The position numbers and the translations under genes are program-made. Source: Myxococcota bacterium (GTDB lineage: Bacteria > Myxococcota_A > Polyangia > Polyangiales > Polyangiaceae). Taken from it: DNA of 64,000 nucleotides. Positions 16,242-25,391 of this stretch are shown here, piece by piece. How positions within the stretch are numbered: position 1 is the stretch's first letter; the number at the start of each line of letters is the position of its first letter. The stretch covers positions 62,001-126,000 of the forward strand of contig CAUJEM010000079.1 in the NCBI GenBank assembly GCA_963169915.1, written 5' to 3'. The notes beneath the pieces were generated by a model. That model made no database searches. It had not been told where the DNA came from and saw only the letters and a list, made by a program, of their open reading frames with translations.

Positions 16242-17117
16242 TCAAGGCGCAGCGAGGAGCTGCCGCGCGCGCTCCACACCGAGGCGCTGCGCCTCCTCGG
16301 TCGACTCGATGGGGCGCACCCGCGCCTCGCTGCCCGTGAAGGCGATGTAGGTGACCCCAGAGTCGGCGCCACCGCGCACGGGATCTGGATCGATCCCGAG
16401 CCGCGCGGCGAGCGCGTACGAGCCCTCACCGATGACACCCCGCGGTCCTAGATCGCCGATGGGCGCGTAGACGACCTGCCCACGATGAATGACGGCGACC
16501 ACGCTCCCCATCGCGAGCCCCGCCGCGCGATAGTCGAAGCGCTCGCTGGCGAGCGGGACCACCACGAAGGGCAGGCTGGCGGCGTCGAGCGGCTCGCCCT
16601 TGGAGTCCACCGCCGCCGTCTCGGCTTGGAAATAGGGATCGGTCGTCTCGTTGCAGGCCGCGGAGGGCTTACCATCGCAGTCGACGTCCAGGTCGGCCTG
16701 CCAGTAGACCGCGGTGGACAGGTGACACACGGGGATCTCTTCTGGGCGGCCGCTGTCGGTGGCGTACCGCCCGGCGCTCGGCCTGGCGCAGCGCTCCACG
16801 AGCGCGAGCAGCTCTTGCGCCGTGGGGGCCGCTGCGCCCCCAGCGCCTCCAGCGGGCGCGCCACCCGCGCCGGAGGCGCCAGCCACGCCCGCCGCACCAC
16901 CCGCGCCCGCCGCACTACCGGCACCCGCCGCGCCACCGGCGTCACGCCCACTCCCGCCGTCGCTCGCCGTCCCACCCGCCCCGCCCGCGCCAGCCGCCCC
17001 ACCAGCGCCGCCCGCGCCCGCGCGCTCGCACTCAGCGTCCTGGCAGGTGGACGGCTCCGGCGCGCTGCAGCCCAGCACTAGCGCAGCGCCCAGCAGCGCC
17101 CCGAGAGCGCTCCTCAT
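16242..17117 (-). CDS. GH75 chitosanase-like lipoprotein
   Basis: The ATG at 17117 overlaps the preceding stop (ATGA) and gives 291 residues beginning MRSALGALLGAALVLGCSAP, a signal peptide with lipobox VLGC. Residues about 30-95 are a Gly/Ala-rich linker. The rest matches glycoside hydrolase family 75 (fungal/Streptomyces chitosanases, endo-acting on glucosamine polymers): YWQADLDVDCDGKPS, PYFQAETAAVDSKGEPLDA, PFVVVPLASE, GSVVAVIHRGQVVYAPIGDLG and VIGEGSYALAARLGIDPDP. The Asp of GDLGP and the Glu of IGEGS, nine residues apart (about 222 and 231), correspond to the catalytic pair I recall for Aspergillus chitosanase. The operon context with a murein transglycosylase suggests a cell-wall or capsular glycan as substrate. 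Confidence 0.85.
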   Translation of the reverse strand: MRSALGALLGAALVLGCSAPEPSTCQDAECERAGAGGAGGAAGAGGAGGTASDGGSGRDAGGAAGAGSAAGAGGAAGVAGASGAGGAPAGGAGGAAAPTAQELLALVERCARPSAGRYATDSGRPEEIPVCHLSTAVYWQADLDVDCDGKPSAACNETTDPYFQAETAAVDSKGEPLDAASLPFVVVPLASERFDYRAAGLAMGSVVAVIHRGQVVYAPIGDLGPRGVIGEGSYALAARLGIDPDPVRGGADSGVTYIAFTGSEARVRPIESTEEAQRLGVERARQLLAAP

Positions 17118-17620
17118 GGGCCTTGCTTCCCGGCTGCCCCTGCTCGTACGGCGACCCATCGCTCATCGGCTCCTTCCTGCTCCCGCTCCTCTTGGCGCGC
17201 GCGCTCCGCCGCCACCCAGCGCTCACGGTGAGCGCCGAGGGCTCGCTCGTCCGTGTCGGCACGCGCGAGCTGCGCGCGTGAGCGCTCGGCCTCGACGCGC
17301 CTAGACTCCGCCTTGGACGCCACCAGCGCGAGCCGCTCAACGAGCTGCGCCTCGCGCTGCTCCGCGCCCACGCGCCACTCTGCCGCACGCACGAGCTCCG
17401 CCACGGTGGCTTGCCCTGCCCGGAGGCGCTCGGCCTCCGCGGCGCCGAGGCGCGCGCGCTGCGCCTGCGTCTCTCGCAGCTGCTCGGCGGCGGCGGCCTG
17501 CGCCTGCAGCGCGCTGCGCTGGCGCTCGAGCGCCTGCGCGAGCTGCTGGCGCGCCCGCGTCTTCGACGACTCTCGGAGCCGCAGGAGCGCCTTCAGCGGG
17601 TAGCCCTTGCCCATCCCCAC
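17114..17620 (-). CDS. FliJ/YscO-like coiled-coil protein
   Basis: The 168-residue protein is almost entirely one charged helical hairpin rich in Ala, Arg, Glu and Gln. It starts MGMGKGYPLKALLRLRESSK, which fits the opening of FliJ and YscO/SctO stalk proteins of type III export systems (aromatic-x-Leu-x-x-Leu-Leu-x-x-Arg). These bind the export ATPase in other bacteria. No other flagellar or type III gene is present in the window, so the assignment rests on the shape and N-terminus alone; any long coiled coil could look similar. The stop overlaps the start of the GH75 gene by four bases, so the two are probably translated together. Confidence 0.5.
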   Translation of the reverse strand: MGMGKGYPLKALLRLRESSKTRARQQLAQALERQRSALQAQAAAAEQLRETQAQRARLGAAEAERLRAGQATVAELVRAAEWRVGAEQREAQLVERLALVASKAESRRVEAERSRAQLARADTDERALGAHRERWVAAERARQEEREQEGADERWVAVRAGAAGKQGP

Positions 17621-17644
17621 AGCTTACAGAGAGCGCGCGCCGCT

Positions 17645-19567
17645 TCAACGCCCGGGCTCGGGTCTGCGAACCCACACCTCGAGGTGCGTGGGACGCCCGA
17701 GAAACCACGTGGGGAGGCGCCCCACGCGCTCGTAGCGGCTGGGGAGCGCGTCGAGCAGCGGGGTGAGCAGGCGCTCGGCGGGGCTCTCCGCGCTCCATAT
17801 CCGAAACAGGTGCTGCCACACCCACCGCTCCACGGGGCTCACCACGATGACCTTGGGGGGATGGCGCTCGAGCTCGCGACGGTCATCCTCCAAGACCGAC
17901 TCCGGGTACTGATCCACGAACAGGATGGCGCCTCGGAGTCGCGGGCGCGGGCGCCCCAGCAGCGGCGCTAGCTCCACGTCTTCCGGCAGCACCAACACGG
18001 TGTCCGTGGGAGCGCTGTGCTCACGCACCAGCGCGGCGGCCCTGAGCTGCGTCTGGGCACGCGCGGTGACGTAGAGGCCCCTCCAGTAGCCGGGCTCCTC
18101 CACCAAGCGACGCGCCTCGAGCGCCCGCTCGAACTTGCCGGAGTAGCCGCTGGCGAGCACCAGCGAGAAGAACGCCGCGCCGAGCCACGGGCTGCGCGCG
18201 CGGCGGAGCGCGGTGAGCCCCCAGAGCAAGGCCAGCGCGACGAGCGGCGTGTTGTCGTAGAACGCGCGCAGCTCCGGCGCGGACGTGTTGTGCAGCAACG
18301 AGCACGCCACGGCCGCGATGACGACCATGTTGTGCGCGTGCCCGACGCGGCGCTGCTCGTCACCCGGGGCACCTCTGAACACCCGCGGCGCGAGCGGCGC
18401 CGCGAAGAACACCATCCCCAGCGGCAGCGCCAAGCTGGGGAGCACCTTGACGCCCGAGAGCGCCGCCGAGAGCGGGGCCGGCAAGGCCGTCAGCGGGCTG
18501 AGGAGCAGCGCCCACGCCCCACCGAAGCTCACCAGCGCCGCCACGGCGACCAGGAGCGTCCCGCCGCGCGTGAGCCGACGCTCTCCCGCGAATTCCACGC
18601 CGAGCTGCGCCGCCCCTGGTCGTGAGAGCCAGCGACGCCCCACGTAGCCGAGCAGGAGCAGCGCCAGCAGCGAGGCCGGCAGAGCCGGCAGGCGCACCAC
18701 GTAGCCCCACAGCACCTCGAGCAGGTGCAGGCTCCCTCCCTTCAGCCGAGGCCCGTCGCGGTAGACCGCGGCGAGAAAGCCGGAGAGGCTACCGCCGGGC
18801 AGCGCGACGGCGAGCAGCGTGAGGCCCAAGCCAGCGAGCCACCCGAGCCCCCACGCCTCCACCGCGCAGCGAAGAAGACGCCGCTGCGGCGCGGCCCCGC
18901 TCCGCCAGGCGACGAAGGCGCCGTAGCCGAGCGCCGCCACCCACCCCAGGCTGAGGCCCACGCCCGTGCTCTGCTTGAACAGGTGGCTGAGCCCCGTGAG
19001 GAGCCCCACCCATGCCCAGCGCCAGCGCGCCTGCCGAGGCTGGGTCGCCAAGGCCGCCGAGGCGCCCACGGCCAGCGAGGCCCACGCCACCACCTGCGCC
19101 GTGGGATCGTAGGCGCACTCCTTGGCGAGCTGCATGACGACGACCTGGCTGCCCAGCGCCACGAGCGGCGCCAGCCGCGGCTGTCCGAGGCGGCGAGTGA
19201 GCCACCATGCGGCGAGCCCCATCCCCACCTGGCACCCCGCCGTGAGCCACAGCTCCGACGAGAGCAGCCACTCCCCCCGCCACCAGCGCAGGAGCATCAG
19301 CAGGTAGAAGCTCCCTGGAGGGATGGGCAGCACGGCGTCCTCATAGGCGCGCCGTCCCTCCCAGAGCTGCTGCGCGGGCCCGCTGCTCCAGCCCGAAAAC
19401 TCCACGTCACCATACCAGCCGTTGGTGAGGTGCTGGACGTTGCGGCTGGCGAACAACGTGGCGGCCCCAAGCACCAGCGCGAGCTCGAGCGCCGCTCGCC
19501 ACCGCTCACCGACGCCGTGCGCTCGCTCCGTGCGCTCGCCGAGCGCCTCGCGCTGCGGTTCGTTCAT
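17645..19567 (-). CDS. Polytopic membrane protein, GT-C glycosyltransferase-like (copy 2)
   Basis: The ATG at 19567 overlaps the stop of the preceding gene (ATGA, 19564-19567) and gives 640 residues; an upstream extension is antisense-like and rejected. About a dozen hydrophobic segments run from residue 25 to 480, after which a soluble C-terminal domain of about 150 residues follows. The first loop carries NGWYGDVEFSGWSSGPAQQL, with the acidic residue and position expected of GT-C (ArnT/PMT-type) transferases, which use lipid-linked sugars. The C-terminal part shares motifs with its neighbour: PTDTVLVLPEDVELAPLLGR and LFVDQYPESVLEDDR. I infer a glycan-assembly role. The family call is tentative because sequence conservation is low. 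Confidence 0.6.
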   Translation of the reverse strand: MNEPQREALGERTERAHGVGERWRAALELALVLGAATLFASRNVQHLTNGWYGDVEFSGWSSGPAQQLWEGRRAYEDAVLPIPPGSFYLLMLLRWWRGEWLLSSELWLTAGCQVGMGLAAWWLTRRLGQPRLAPLVALGSQVVVMQLAKECAYDPTAQVVAWASLAVGASAALATQPRQARWRWAWVGLLTGLSHLFKQSTGVGLSLGWVAALGYGAFVAWRSGAAPQRRLLRCAVEAWGLGWLAGLGLTLLAVALPGGSLSGFLAAVYRDGPRLKGGSLHLLEVLWGYVVRLPALPASLLALLLLGYVGRRWLSRPGAAQLGVEFAGERRLTRGGTLLVAVAALVSFGGAWALLLSPLTALPAPLSAALSGVKVLPSLALPLGMVFFAAPLAPRVFRGAPGDEQRRVGHAHNMVVIAAVACSLLHNTSAPELRAFYDNTPLVALALLWGLTALRRARSPWLGAAFFSLVLASGYSGKFERALEARRLVEEPGYWRGLYVTARAQTQLRAAALVREHSAPTDTVLVLPEDVELAPLLGRPRPRLRGAILFVDQYPESVLEDDRRELERHPPKVIVVSPVERWVWQHLFRIWSAESPAERLLTPLLDALPSRYERVGRLPTWFLGRPTHLEVWVRRPEPGR

Positions 19568-21336
19568 GGCAGCACCCACAGCTCGAGCAGGCTCGTGTCC
19601 CGCCCGTAGGTGGTGCGAAAGACCCTCGGCTGGCGCTGGTAGCCCGCGCCGCTCAGCCTGCCGAGCACGCGCGCGCGCAGGCGCCAAGCGGCGCTCGTGC
19701 GAGCCCGGTCCCCCCAGGCTTGCTCGAGCTCTTCGTCGCGCGCTGGGTGCACCACCACCAGCTTGGGGGGGTGCGCCTGGAGCCACGCCCAGTCGCCCTG
19801 GAGCGCGCGCACCGGGTACTGATCGACGAACACCAGCCCTCCCCGCAGCGGCGGGCGCGGCCGGTCGAAGAGCGCGACGAGCTGTGGATCCTCCGCGAGC
19901 ACGAGCACCTCGTCCGTGGGCTCGGTGAGCGCCCACACCTGCTGGCGCGCCGCGATCAGCTCTTGCCCCCGCAAATCGAGGAGCATCCCCTGCCAATAGC
20001 CGGGGGGCGCTGGCTCCAGCGTGGCGCGGGCCCGGTTGAGCTCCGGCTCCCACAGGGCGTGGGCCGCCAGCAGCACCGGCACCACGGCGAGCCAGGGCCA
20101 GGCGCGCTGCTGCCCCGCCTCGACGAGCGCCACGACGCCCACCGCCGACAAGGCCGACAAGCCAAAGGCGCCGCTCGACACGCTGTAGCCCAGGGCTTGT
20201 GCGGCGCCCGCCACCACGCCCATCACGGCCAGCGTCGCGCCCGGGTGCACCGCCTCGCCCGCGCGGAACCCTGCCACCGCGCCGCCCGCTCGTAGCGCGA
20301 CCAGCGCTACGCCGAAGTAGGCCAGCAGCTCCGAGCGCCGCGCCAGCCCGAGCCAGCTCCCCGCCACCTGCGGCAGCCAGCCGAGCACGTAGGCTCCAGC
20401 GCCGAGGAAGCTCAGCATCAGCGCGGCCGCGGCGAGCCAGGGCCCCCAGCGCGGCGGCCTGCGCGCGGCCTCACGCGGGCGCCGCACCAGCGCCCACCAG
20501 AGCACCACCGCCGTGGCCACGAGCGAGAGCGGCACGGCGTCGGTCTTGGCCCAGCGCAGCCACAGGAGGCGCGCCACGCTCCCTGGCGTGCCCGCGTACT
20601 CGAAGCCATCCACGAACAGCACTCGAGACCACCCGAGGACGCCTCCGCCCAGCGCCAGCGTGCAGAGCAGCGACGTCGCCGCGCCCGCGAGCGCCCCTTG
20701 GAGCACCGCGCCCCCGAGCGCGCGCCAGCGCCGCCCGAGCGTGAGCCCGGCGGCGAGCGCCAGCACGGCGCCCAGCCCGCTGGCTTGATCACAGCCGACC
20801 GCCAGCAGCGCGCACGCGCCCGCCACGCCCGCCCACGCGCGCCGCCGCTCGCGCTGCGCCTTGTCGAAGGCCAGCAGCGCGAGCAGCACGCACTCCGCGG
20901 CGAGCCAGAGGTGCAGCGCCTGCGGCGCGACCAGCAAGCTCAACGCCAAGGCCGTGAGCGACGCGAGCGTGGCGCCGCGCAGCCCGAGCCACGGCGCCCC
21001 CAGCCACCCGACCGTGAGGGCCAAGGCGGGGCGCAGCGCCGCGATCATCACGAGCTCGTCGAGCAGCCTCACCCGGCCGCTGAGCACCTGCCAGAGCCGC
21101 ATCAGCGCCAGCGGGAGCGGCGGCATCCCCACGATGAACTCCTCGTAGAGGCCTCCTCCCCCAGCGAGCCTCGACGCCAGCGCGCCCGCCCACCCGGCGA
21201 TGTCCGGATCCGCGTGCACGCTGTGGACCAGGCGCGGCACCATGACCGCGGCGTAGACCGCATACGCGACGCCGGCGACGAGCCACGCCAGCGCTGCCTC
21301 GCGCAGCTCGGCCGTCGCTTTGGGCGTCCTGCTCAC
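19564..21336 (-). CDS. Polytopic membrane protein, GT-C glycosyltransferase-like (copy 1)
   Basis: The 590-residue protein has about 12 membrane segments between residues 15 and 440. The first periplasmic loop has VHADPDIAGWAGALASRL and YEEFIVGMPPLPLALM, the acidic loop and Pro-rich entry typical of GT-C glycosyltransferases (GT39/83-like). The soluble tail carries PTDEVLVLAEDPQLVALFDR, then LVFVDQYPVRALQGDWAWL and HPPKLVVVHPARDEE, all matched in the next gene. The two are therefore tandem paralogues. Probable role: transfer of sugars from a polyprenyl carrier outside the membrane. It opens the operon, 86 bases after carB, and ends with LLELWVLP. Donor and acceptor are unknown. Confidence 0.6.
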   Translation of the reverse strand: MSRTPKATAELREAALAWLVAGVAYAVYAAVMVPRLVHSVHADPDIAGWAGALASRLAGGGGLYEEFIVGMPPLPLALMRLWQVLSGRVRLLDELVMIAALRPALALTVGWLGAPWLGLRGATLASLTALALSLLVAPQALHLWLAAECVLLALLAFDKAQRERRRAWAGVAGACALLAVGCDQASGLGAVLALAAGLTLGRRWRALGGAVLQGALAGAATSLLCTLALGGGVLGWSRVLFVDGFEYAGTPGSVARLLWLRWAKTDAVPLSLVATAVVLWWALVRRPREAARRPPRWGPWLAAAALMLSFLGAGAYVLGWLPQVAGSWLGLARRSELLAYFGVALVALRAGGAVAGFRAGEAVHPGATLAVMGVVAGAAQALGYSVSSGAFGLSALSAVGVVALVEAGQQRAWPWLAVVPVLLAAHALWEPELNRARATLEPAPPGYWQGMLLDLRGQELIAARQQVWALTEPTDEVLVLAEDPQLVALFDRPRPPLRGGLVFVDQYPVRALQGDWAWLQAHPPKLVVVHPARDEELEQAWGDRARTSAAWRLRARVLGRLSGAGYQRQPRVFRTTYGRDTSLLELWVLP

Positions 21337-21422
21337 GACGGACGATGAACTAGCCGCACCCGCTCACGTCGGCAACGCCCATGCGCGACGAGCGGCGTTC
21401 CTGCCGCGGGGCGTGGTGGCGC

Positions 21423-24400
21423 TCAGCGCTCACTCGAGCGCGCGTGCCACTCCTGCACGCTGCGCACGGCCACCGGCACCCGACGCAACGCGGCCCTGAC
21501 CTCGAGCGCGTCCACCGCCGCGAGCGCCGCCGCCATGGTGGTGAAATACGGGAGGTTCTTCAGCAGCGCGTTGCGCCGGATGGAATAGCTGTCGCGGATC
21601 GCCTTGGCGCCCTCGGTGGTGTTGATGACGAGCTGGATGGTCCCGGCCGTGATGGCGTCCACCACGTGCGGGGACCCCTCCAGCACCTTGTTGATGCGCT
21701 CCACCGGGATCCTCGCGCAGCCGATGGCCTCGGCCGTGCCCGCCGTCGCCACGATGCTGAGGCCGAGGTTACGGAGCCGGCGCGCGATGAACGCCGCGGC
21801 GTCCTTGTCGTCGTCCTTGACGCTGATGAAGGCGCGCCCTCGATCCGGGAGCTCCACCTTCGCCGCCGCCAGCGCCTTGCCGAAGGCCTGAGCCACGCTG
21901 GTGGCGATCCCCATCACCTCGCCCGTCGAGCGCATCTCCGGGCCCAAGATGGTGTCGACCCCTTGGAACTTGGAGAAGGGGAAGACGCTCTCTTTCACGG
22001 CCATGTGCTTGGGCAGGTGGTCGTCGTGGGGCGCCAGCTTGGGCAGGCGGTCGCCCACCATGGCGCGCGCCGCCAGCTTGGCGAGGGGGCGCCCCGTGGA
22101 CTTGGAGACGAAGGGCACGGTCCGTGAGGCCCGCGGGTTGACCTCCAAGACGTAGATGGCGCCGTCCTTGACGGCAAATTGCACGTTCATCAAGCCCACC
22201 ACGCCCAGCTCACGGGCGAGCGCTTGGGTCTGCTGCTCGATGGCCGCCACCGTGCGCGCGTCCAGCGAGTGCGGCGGCAGCACGCTGGTGGAGTCACCGC
22301 TGTGGATGCCAGCCTCCTCGATGTGCTGCATCACGCCTCCGATGAGCACCTGCTCGCCGTCCGAGACGCAGTCCACGTCCACCTCGATGGCGTGCCGGAG
22401 GTACTGGTCGATGAGCAGCACCTGAGAGCCGCCCTCGTCCTCGGCCGCCTGGATGGCCACGCCCACGTAGCTGGTCAGCTCCTCGGCGGAGTTGCACACC
22501 ATCATGGCGCGCCCGCCGAGCACGTAGCTGGGACGCACGAGCACCGGGTAGCCGATCTCGTCCGCGACGCGCAGCGCCTCCTCCACGCCCGTGGCCGTGC
22601 CAGCGCGCGGGCGCCGCAGCTCGAGCTTGCTCAGCAGCGCGTCGAAGCGCTCGCGGTTCTCCGCGCGATCGATGGCGTCGGCGCTGGTGCCGAGCAGCTT
22701 CACGCCCGCCTGCTCCAGGGGGAGCGCCAGCTTCAGGGGCGTCTGCCCCCCGAACTGCACGATGACGCCCAGCAGCTCCCCCGAGGAGGCCTCCTCCTCG
22801 CAAATGGCGAGCACGTCCTCCAAGGTGAGCGGCTCGAAGTAGAGCCTGTCGGCGGTGTCGTAGTCGGTCGAGACCGTCTCTGGGTTGCAGTTGACCATCA
22901 CCGTCTCGATGCCCAGCTCCCGCAGCGCGAAGACGGCGTGACAGCAGCAGTAGTCGAACTCGATGCCTTGGCCGATGCGGTTGGGCCCGCCGCCCAGGAT
23001 GATGACCTTCTTCTTGTCGCTGGGCAGCGCCTCGTCCTCGGACTCGAACGAGGAGTAGAGGTAGGGCGTCTTGGCGACGAACTCGGCGGCGCAGGTGTCC
23101 ACGCGGTTGAAGACCGCGCGCACGCCGAGCTCACGCCGCTGCTGGCGCACCTCCGCCTCCGTCAGGTTTCGGAGCTCCGCGAGCTGGCGGTCACTGAAGC
23201 CGAGGCGCTTGGCCCGGGAGAGCGTCGTGGCGTCCAGGGCGGGCGCCTCCCGCAGCCGCCGCTCCTCCTCGACGAGGCGCGCAAACTGCGCCAGGTACCA
23301 GGGGTCGATCTTCGTCAGCGCGTGGACGCGCTCGACGCTGAACCCCTGGCGGAGCGCGTCCACGACGAAGAAGAGGCGGTCGGCCGTGGCCACGGGTAGG
23401 AGCCGCGCCAGGGCCGAGTCATACTCACCCTCCTGGGCGGGCGGCAGCGTGGGCCGCGGCGCGGCGGCCGGTGGCGCCTCCTGCGTGACGTCCCGCTCCA
23501 CCGCCGGGGTCGCCGCGAGCACTCGGTAGTCGAGCCGCTGCATCAGGCTCTCCATGCCGCTCTTGCCCGTCTCGAGCGAGCGGGCGGCCTTCTGGATGGC
23601 CTCCAGGAAGGTTCGGCCGATGCTCATCACCTCGCCCACGCTCTTCATCTGCGTCCCCAGCCGCGGATCGGAGCCCGGGAACTTCTCGAAGGCGAAGCGC
23701 GGCCACTTCACGACCACGTAGTCGATGGTCGGCTCGAAGGCGGCGCTCGTCCCGGTGATGTCGTTGGTCAGCTCGTCGAGCGTGAAGCCCACCGCGAGCT
23801 TCGCGGCGATCTTCGCGATGGGGTACCCCGTCGCCTTCGACGCCAGCGCGCTCGAGCGAGACACGCGCGGGTTCATCTCGATGACCACCATGCGCCCGTT
23901 GGCCGGGTTGACCGCGAACTGCACGTTCGAGCCGCCGGTCTCCACGCCGATCTCCCGCATCACGACCCGCGCGGCGTCCCGGAGCCGCTGGTACTCCTTG
24001 TCCGTCAAGGTCATGGCCGGCGCGACGGTGATGGAGTCCCCGGTGTGCACGCCCATCGGATCGATGTTCTCGATGCTGCAGACCACGATGAAGTTGTCCG
24101 CACGATCGCGGATGACCTCCAGCTCGTACTCCTTCCAGCCGAGCACGCTCTCCTCCACCAGCACCTGATGCGTGGGGCTCTGGCTGAGGGCCCACTCCAC
24201 CTTGGCGACCAGCTCCCCTTCACCGTAGACGATGCCGCCGCCCGCGCCGCCCAAGGTGAAGCTCGGGCGCAAGATGACGGGATACCCCGACTCTTGCACG
24301 AAGGCCCGGGCCTCCTCCACCGAGTTGGCGTGCGCGGAGCGCGGGCACTCGAGCCCTGCCCGCGCCATCGCCTCCTTGAAGAGCTGGCGATCTTCAGCGG

Positions 24401-24773
24401 TCCGGATGGCGTCCACTTGGGCGCCCAGCAGCTTGACCCCGTGCTGGCTGAGCACCCCGTGCTCGTGCAGCTCGAGCGCGAGGTTGAGCGCGGTCTGCCC
24501 CCCCAGCGTCGGCAGCACGGCGTCCGGTCGCTCACGCTCGATGATGCTGGTGAGCGTCTCACGGTCCAGCGGCTCGATGTAGGTGCGGCGCACCAGCTCC
24601 GGATCCGTCATGATGGTGGCGGGGTTGGAGTTGACGAGCACCACGTCGTAGCCGAGCTCCGTCAAGGCCTTGGCGCCCTGCGTGCCAGAGTAGTCGAACT
24701 CACAGGCCTGCCCGATGACGATGGGCCCCGACCCGATGAGCAAGATCTTCTTGATGTCGGTCCGCTTGGGCAT
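21423..24773 (-). CDS. carB: Carbamoyl-phosphate synthase large subunit
   Basis: The 1116-residue product makes carbamoyl phosphate from bicarbonate, ammonia (from CarA) and two ATP, feeding arginine and pyrimidine synthesis. It starts [20 protein letters not shown], the standard N-terminus. Two homologous synthetase halves are visible: the first has [12 protein letters not shown] and [16 protein letters not shown], the second has [22 protein letters not shown] and [14 protein letters not shown]. The allosteric MGS-like domain closes the protein ([37 protein letters not shown]). It is about 40 residues longer than E. coli CarB, mostly through an Ala/Pro-rich insert near residues 430-455. carA is not adjacent. 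The gene follows the cytochrome oxidase operon after a hairpin. Confidence 0.97.
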   Translation of the reverse strand: MPKRTDIKKILLIGSGPIVIGQACEFDYSGTQGAKALTELGYDVVLVNSNPATIMTDPELVRRTYIEPLDRETLTSIIERERPDAVLPTLGGQTALNLALELHEHGVLSQHGVKLLGAQVDAIRTAEDRQLFKEAMARAGLECPRSAHANSVEEARAFVQESGYPVILRPSFTLGGAGGGIVYGEGELVAKVEWALSQSPTHQVLVEESVLGWKEYELEVIRDRADNFIVVCSIENIDPMGVHTGDSITVAPAMTLTDKEYQRLRDAARVVMREIGVETGGSNVQFAVNPANGRMVVIEMNPRVSRSSALASKATGYPIAKIAAKLAVGFTLDELTNDITGTSAAFEPTIDYVVVKWPRFAFEKFPGSDPRLGTQMKSVGEVMSIGRTFLEAIQKAARSLETGKSGMESLMQRLDYRVLAATPAVERDVTQEAPPAAAPRPTLPPAQEGEYDSALARLLPVATADRLFFVVDALRQGFSVERVHALTKIDPWYLAQFARLVEEERRLREAPALDATTLSRAKRLGFSDRQLAELRNLTEAEVRQQRRELGVRAVFNRVDTCAAEFVAKTPYLYSSFESEDEALPSDKKKVIILGGGPNRIGQGIEFDYCCCHAVFALRELGIETVMVNCNPETVSTDYDTADRLYFEPLTLEDVLAICEEEASSGELLGVIVQFGGQTPLKLALPLEQAGVKLLGTSADAIDRAENRERFDALLSKLELRRPRAGTATGVEEALRVADEIGYPVLVRPSYVLGGRAMMVCNSAEELTSYVGVAIQAAEDEGGSQVLLIDQYLRHAIEVDVDCVSDGEQVLIGGVMQHIEEAGIHSGDSTSVLPPHSLDARTVAAIEQQTQALARELGVVGLMNVQFAVKDGAIYVLEVNPRASRTVPFVSKSTGRPLAKLAARAMVGDRLPKLAPHDDHLPKHMAVKESVFPFSKFQGVDTILGPEMRSTGEVMGIATSVAQAFGKALAAAKVELPDRGRAFISVKDDDKDAAAFIARRLRNLGLSIVATAGTAEAIGCARIPVERINKVLEGSPHVVDAITAGTIQLVINTTEGAKAIRDSYSIRRNALLKNLPYFTTMAAALAAVDALEVRAALRRVPVAVRSVQEWHARSSER

Positions 24774-24870
24774 TTGAGAGCTCCCGGTGTGAGGCGTGGC
24801 GGCGCTCTAGCACAGCTCCGCGAGCGCACGGGGAAAACCGGCGCGGGGCTCCGGCGCCCAGCAAGGCAGT

Positions 24871-24911
24871 ACGCCGGAGCGCACGGCCCCGGGGGCGGCG
24901 TGCTCCGGCGT
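24871..24911 (-). terminator. Hairpin ending the act-cta operon
   Basis: ACGCCGGAGC (24871-24880) and GCTCCGGCGT (24902-24911) form a perfect 10-bp stem. It begins 35 bases past the ctaF stop and lies about 100 bases before carB. No clear U-tract follows, as is common in GC-rich genomes. Confidence 0.55.
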
Positions 24912-24945
24912 GAGCAGGGCGGCCAACCCCGCGGCTCCGCGGCGC

Positions 24946-25350
24946 CTACTTCGCCGCCGCTGCGGCCTCGTCCGCCTGGAAGGCGTCGACGTCCGGCTGG
25001 TACTCTCGGCGGTCCTGCAAGGCCAGCATGATGAAGAGGGCGGCGAACAGCACCGAGGTGAGGAACACCAGGAGGTGGTACTTCTTGTCCCACCAGAGGT
25101 GCATGAAGATGGCCATCACCAGCGCGGCCTTCACGCTGGCGATGCCCATCGCCACGATGAGGTTCATGGAGGGCCCGAGATCGATGGCGGTCGCCGAGAC
25201 CGTCAGCACCGTCAGCACCATCAACGCCCCGAAGACGCCGAGCAGCATCTTCAGGCTCACGACGTGACCGATGCTGGCCTCCTCGCCACCGGCGTGGCTC
25301 GGCGCAAGCTGCTGGTGGCCCTTTGCCTTGTCGTCGCTCATCTCATTCAC
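24946..25350 (-). CDS. ctaF: Cytochrome c oxidase subunit IV
   Basis: The 134-residue inner-membrane protein has three hydrophobic helices (about residues 33-52, 60-80 and 90-108). The segment ASVKAALVMAIFMHLWWDKK is the hallmark of the COX4/CyoD-type prokaryotic subunit. It is thought to stabilise subunit I-III assembly and carries no cofactor. The tail is Ala-rich. Two in-frame ATGs (25350 and 25341) are possible; the first has GAGAG close upstream. The gene is last in the respiratory operon, 41 bases after ctaE. Confidence 0.85.
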   Translation of the reverse strand: MNEMSDDKAKGHQQLAPSHAGGEEASIGHVVSLKMLLGVFGALMVLTVLTVSATAIDLGPSMNLIVAMGIASVKAALVMAIFMHLWWDKKYHLLVFLTSVLFAALFIMLALQDRREYQPDVDAFQADEAAAAAK

Positions 25351-25391
25351 TCTCTACGTAGGGTGGCTCAGCGGGGTGGCTCGAGGGGCGC

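Noticed and set aside
16830-17020. GGC/GCC-rich low-complexity stretch as a possible mobile element or repeat
   Set aside because: It encodes the in-frame Gly/Ala tether of the GH75 lipoprotein, with no terminal repeats.
17114-17620. Type III secretion or flagellar locus
   Set aside because: Only one FliJ/YscO-like coiled coil is present and none of the export apparatus genes are nearby.
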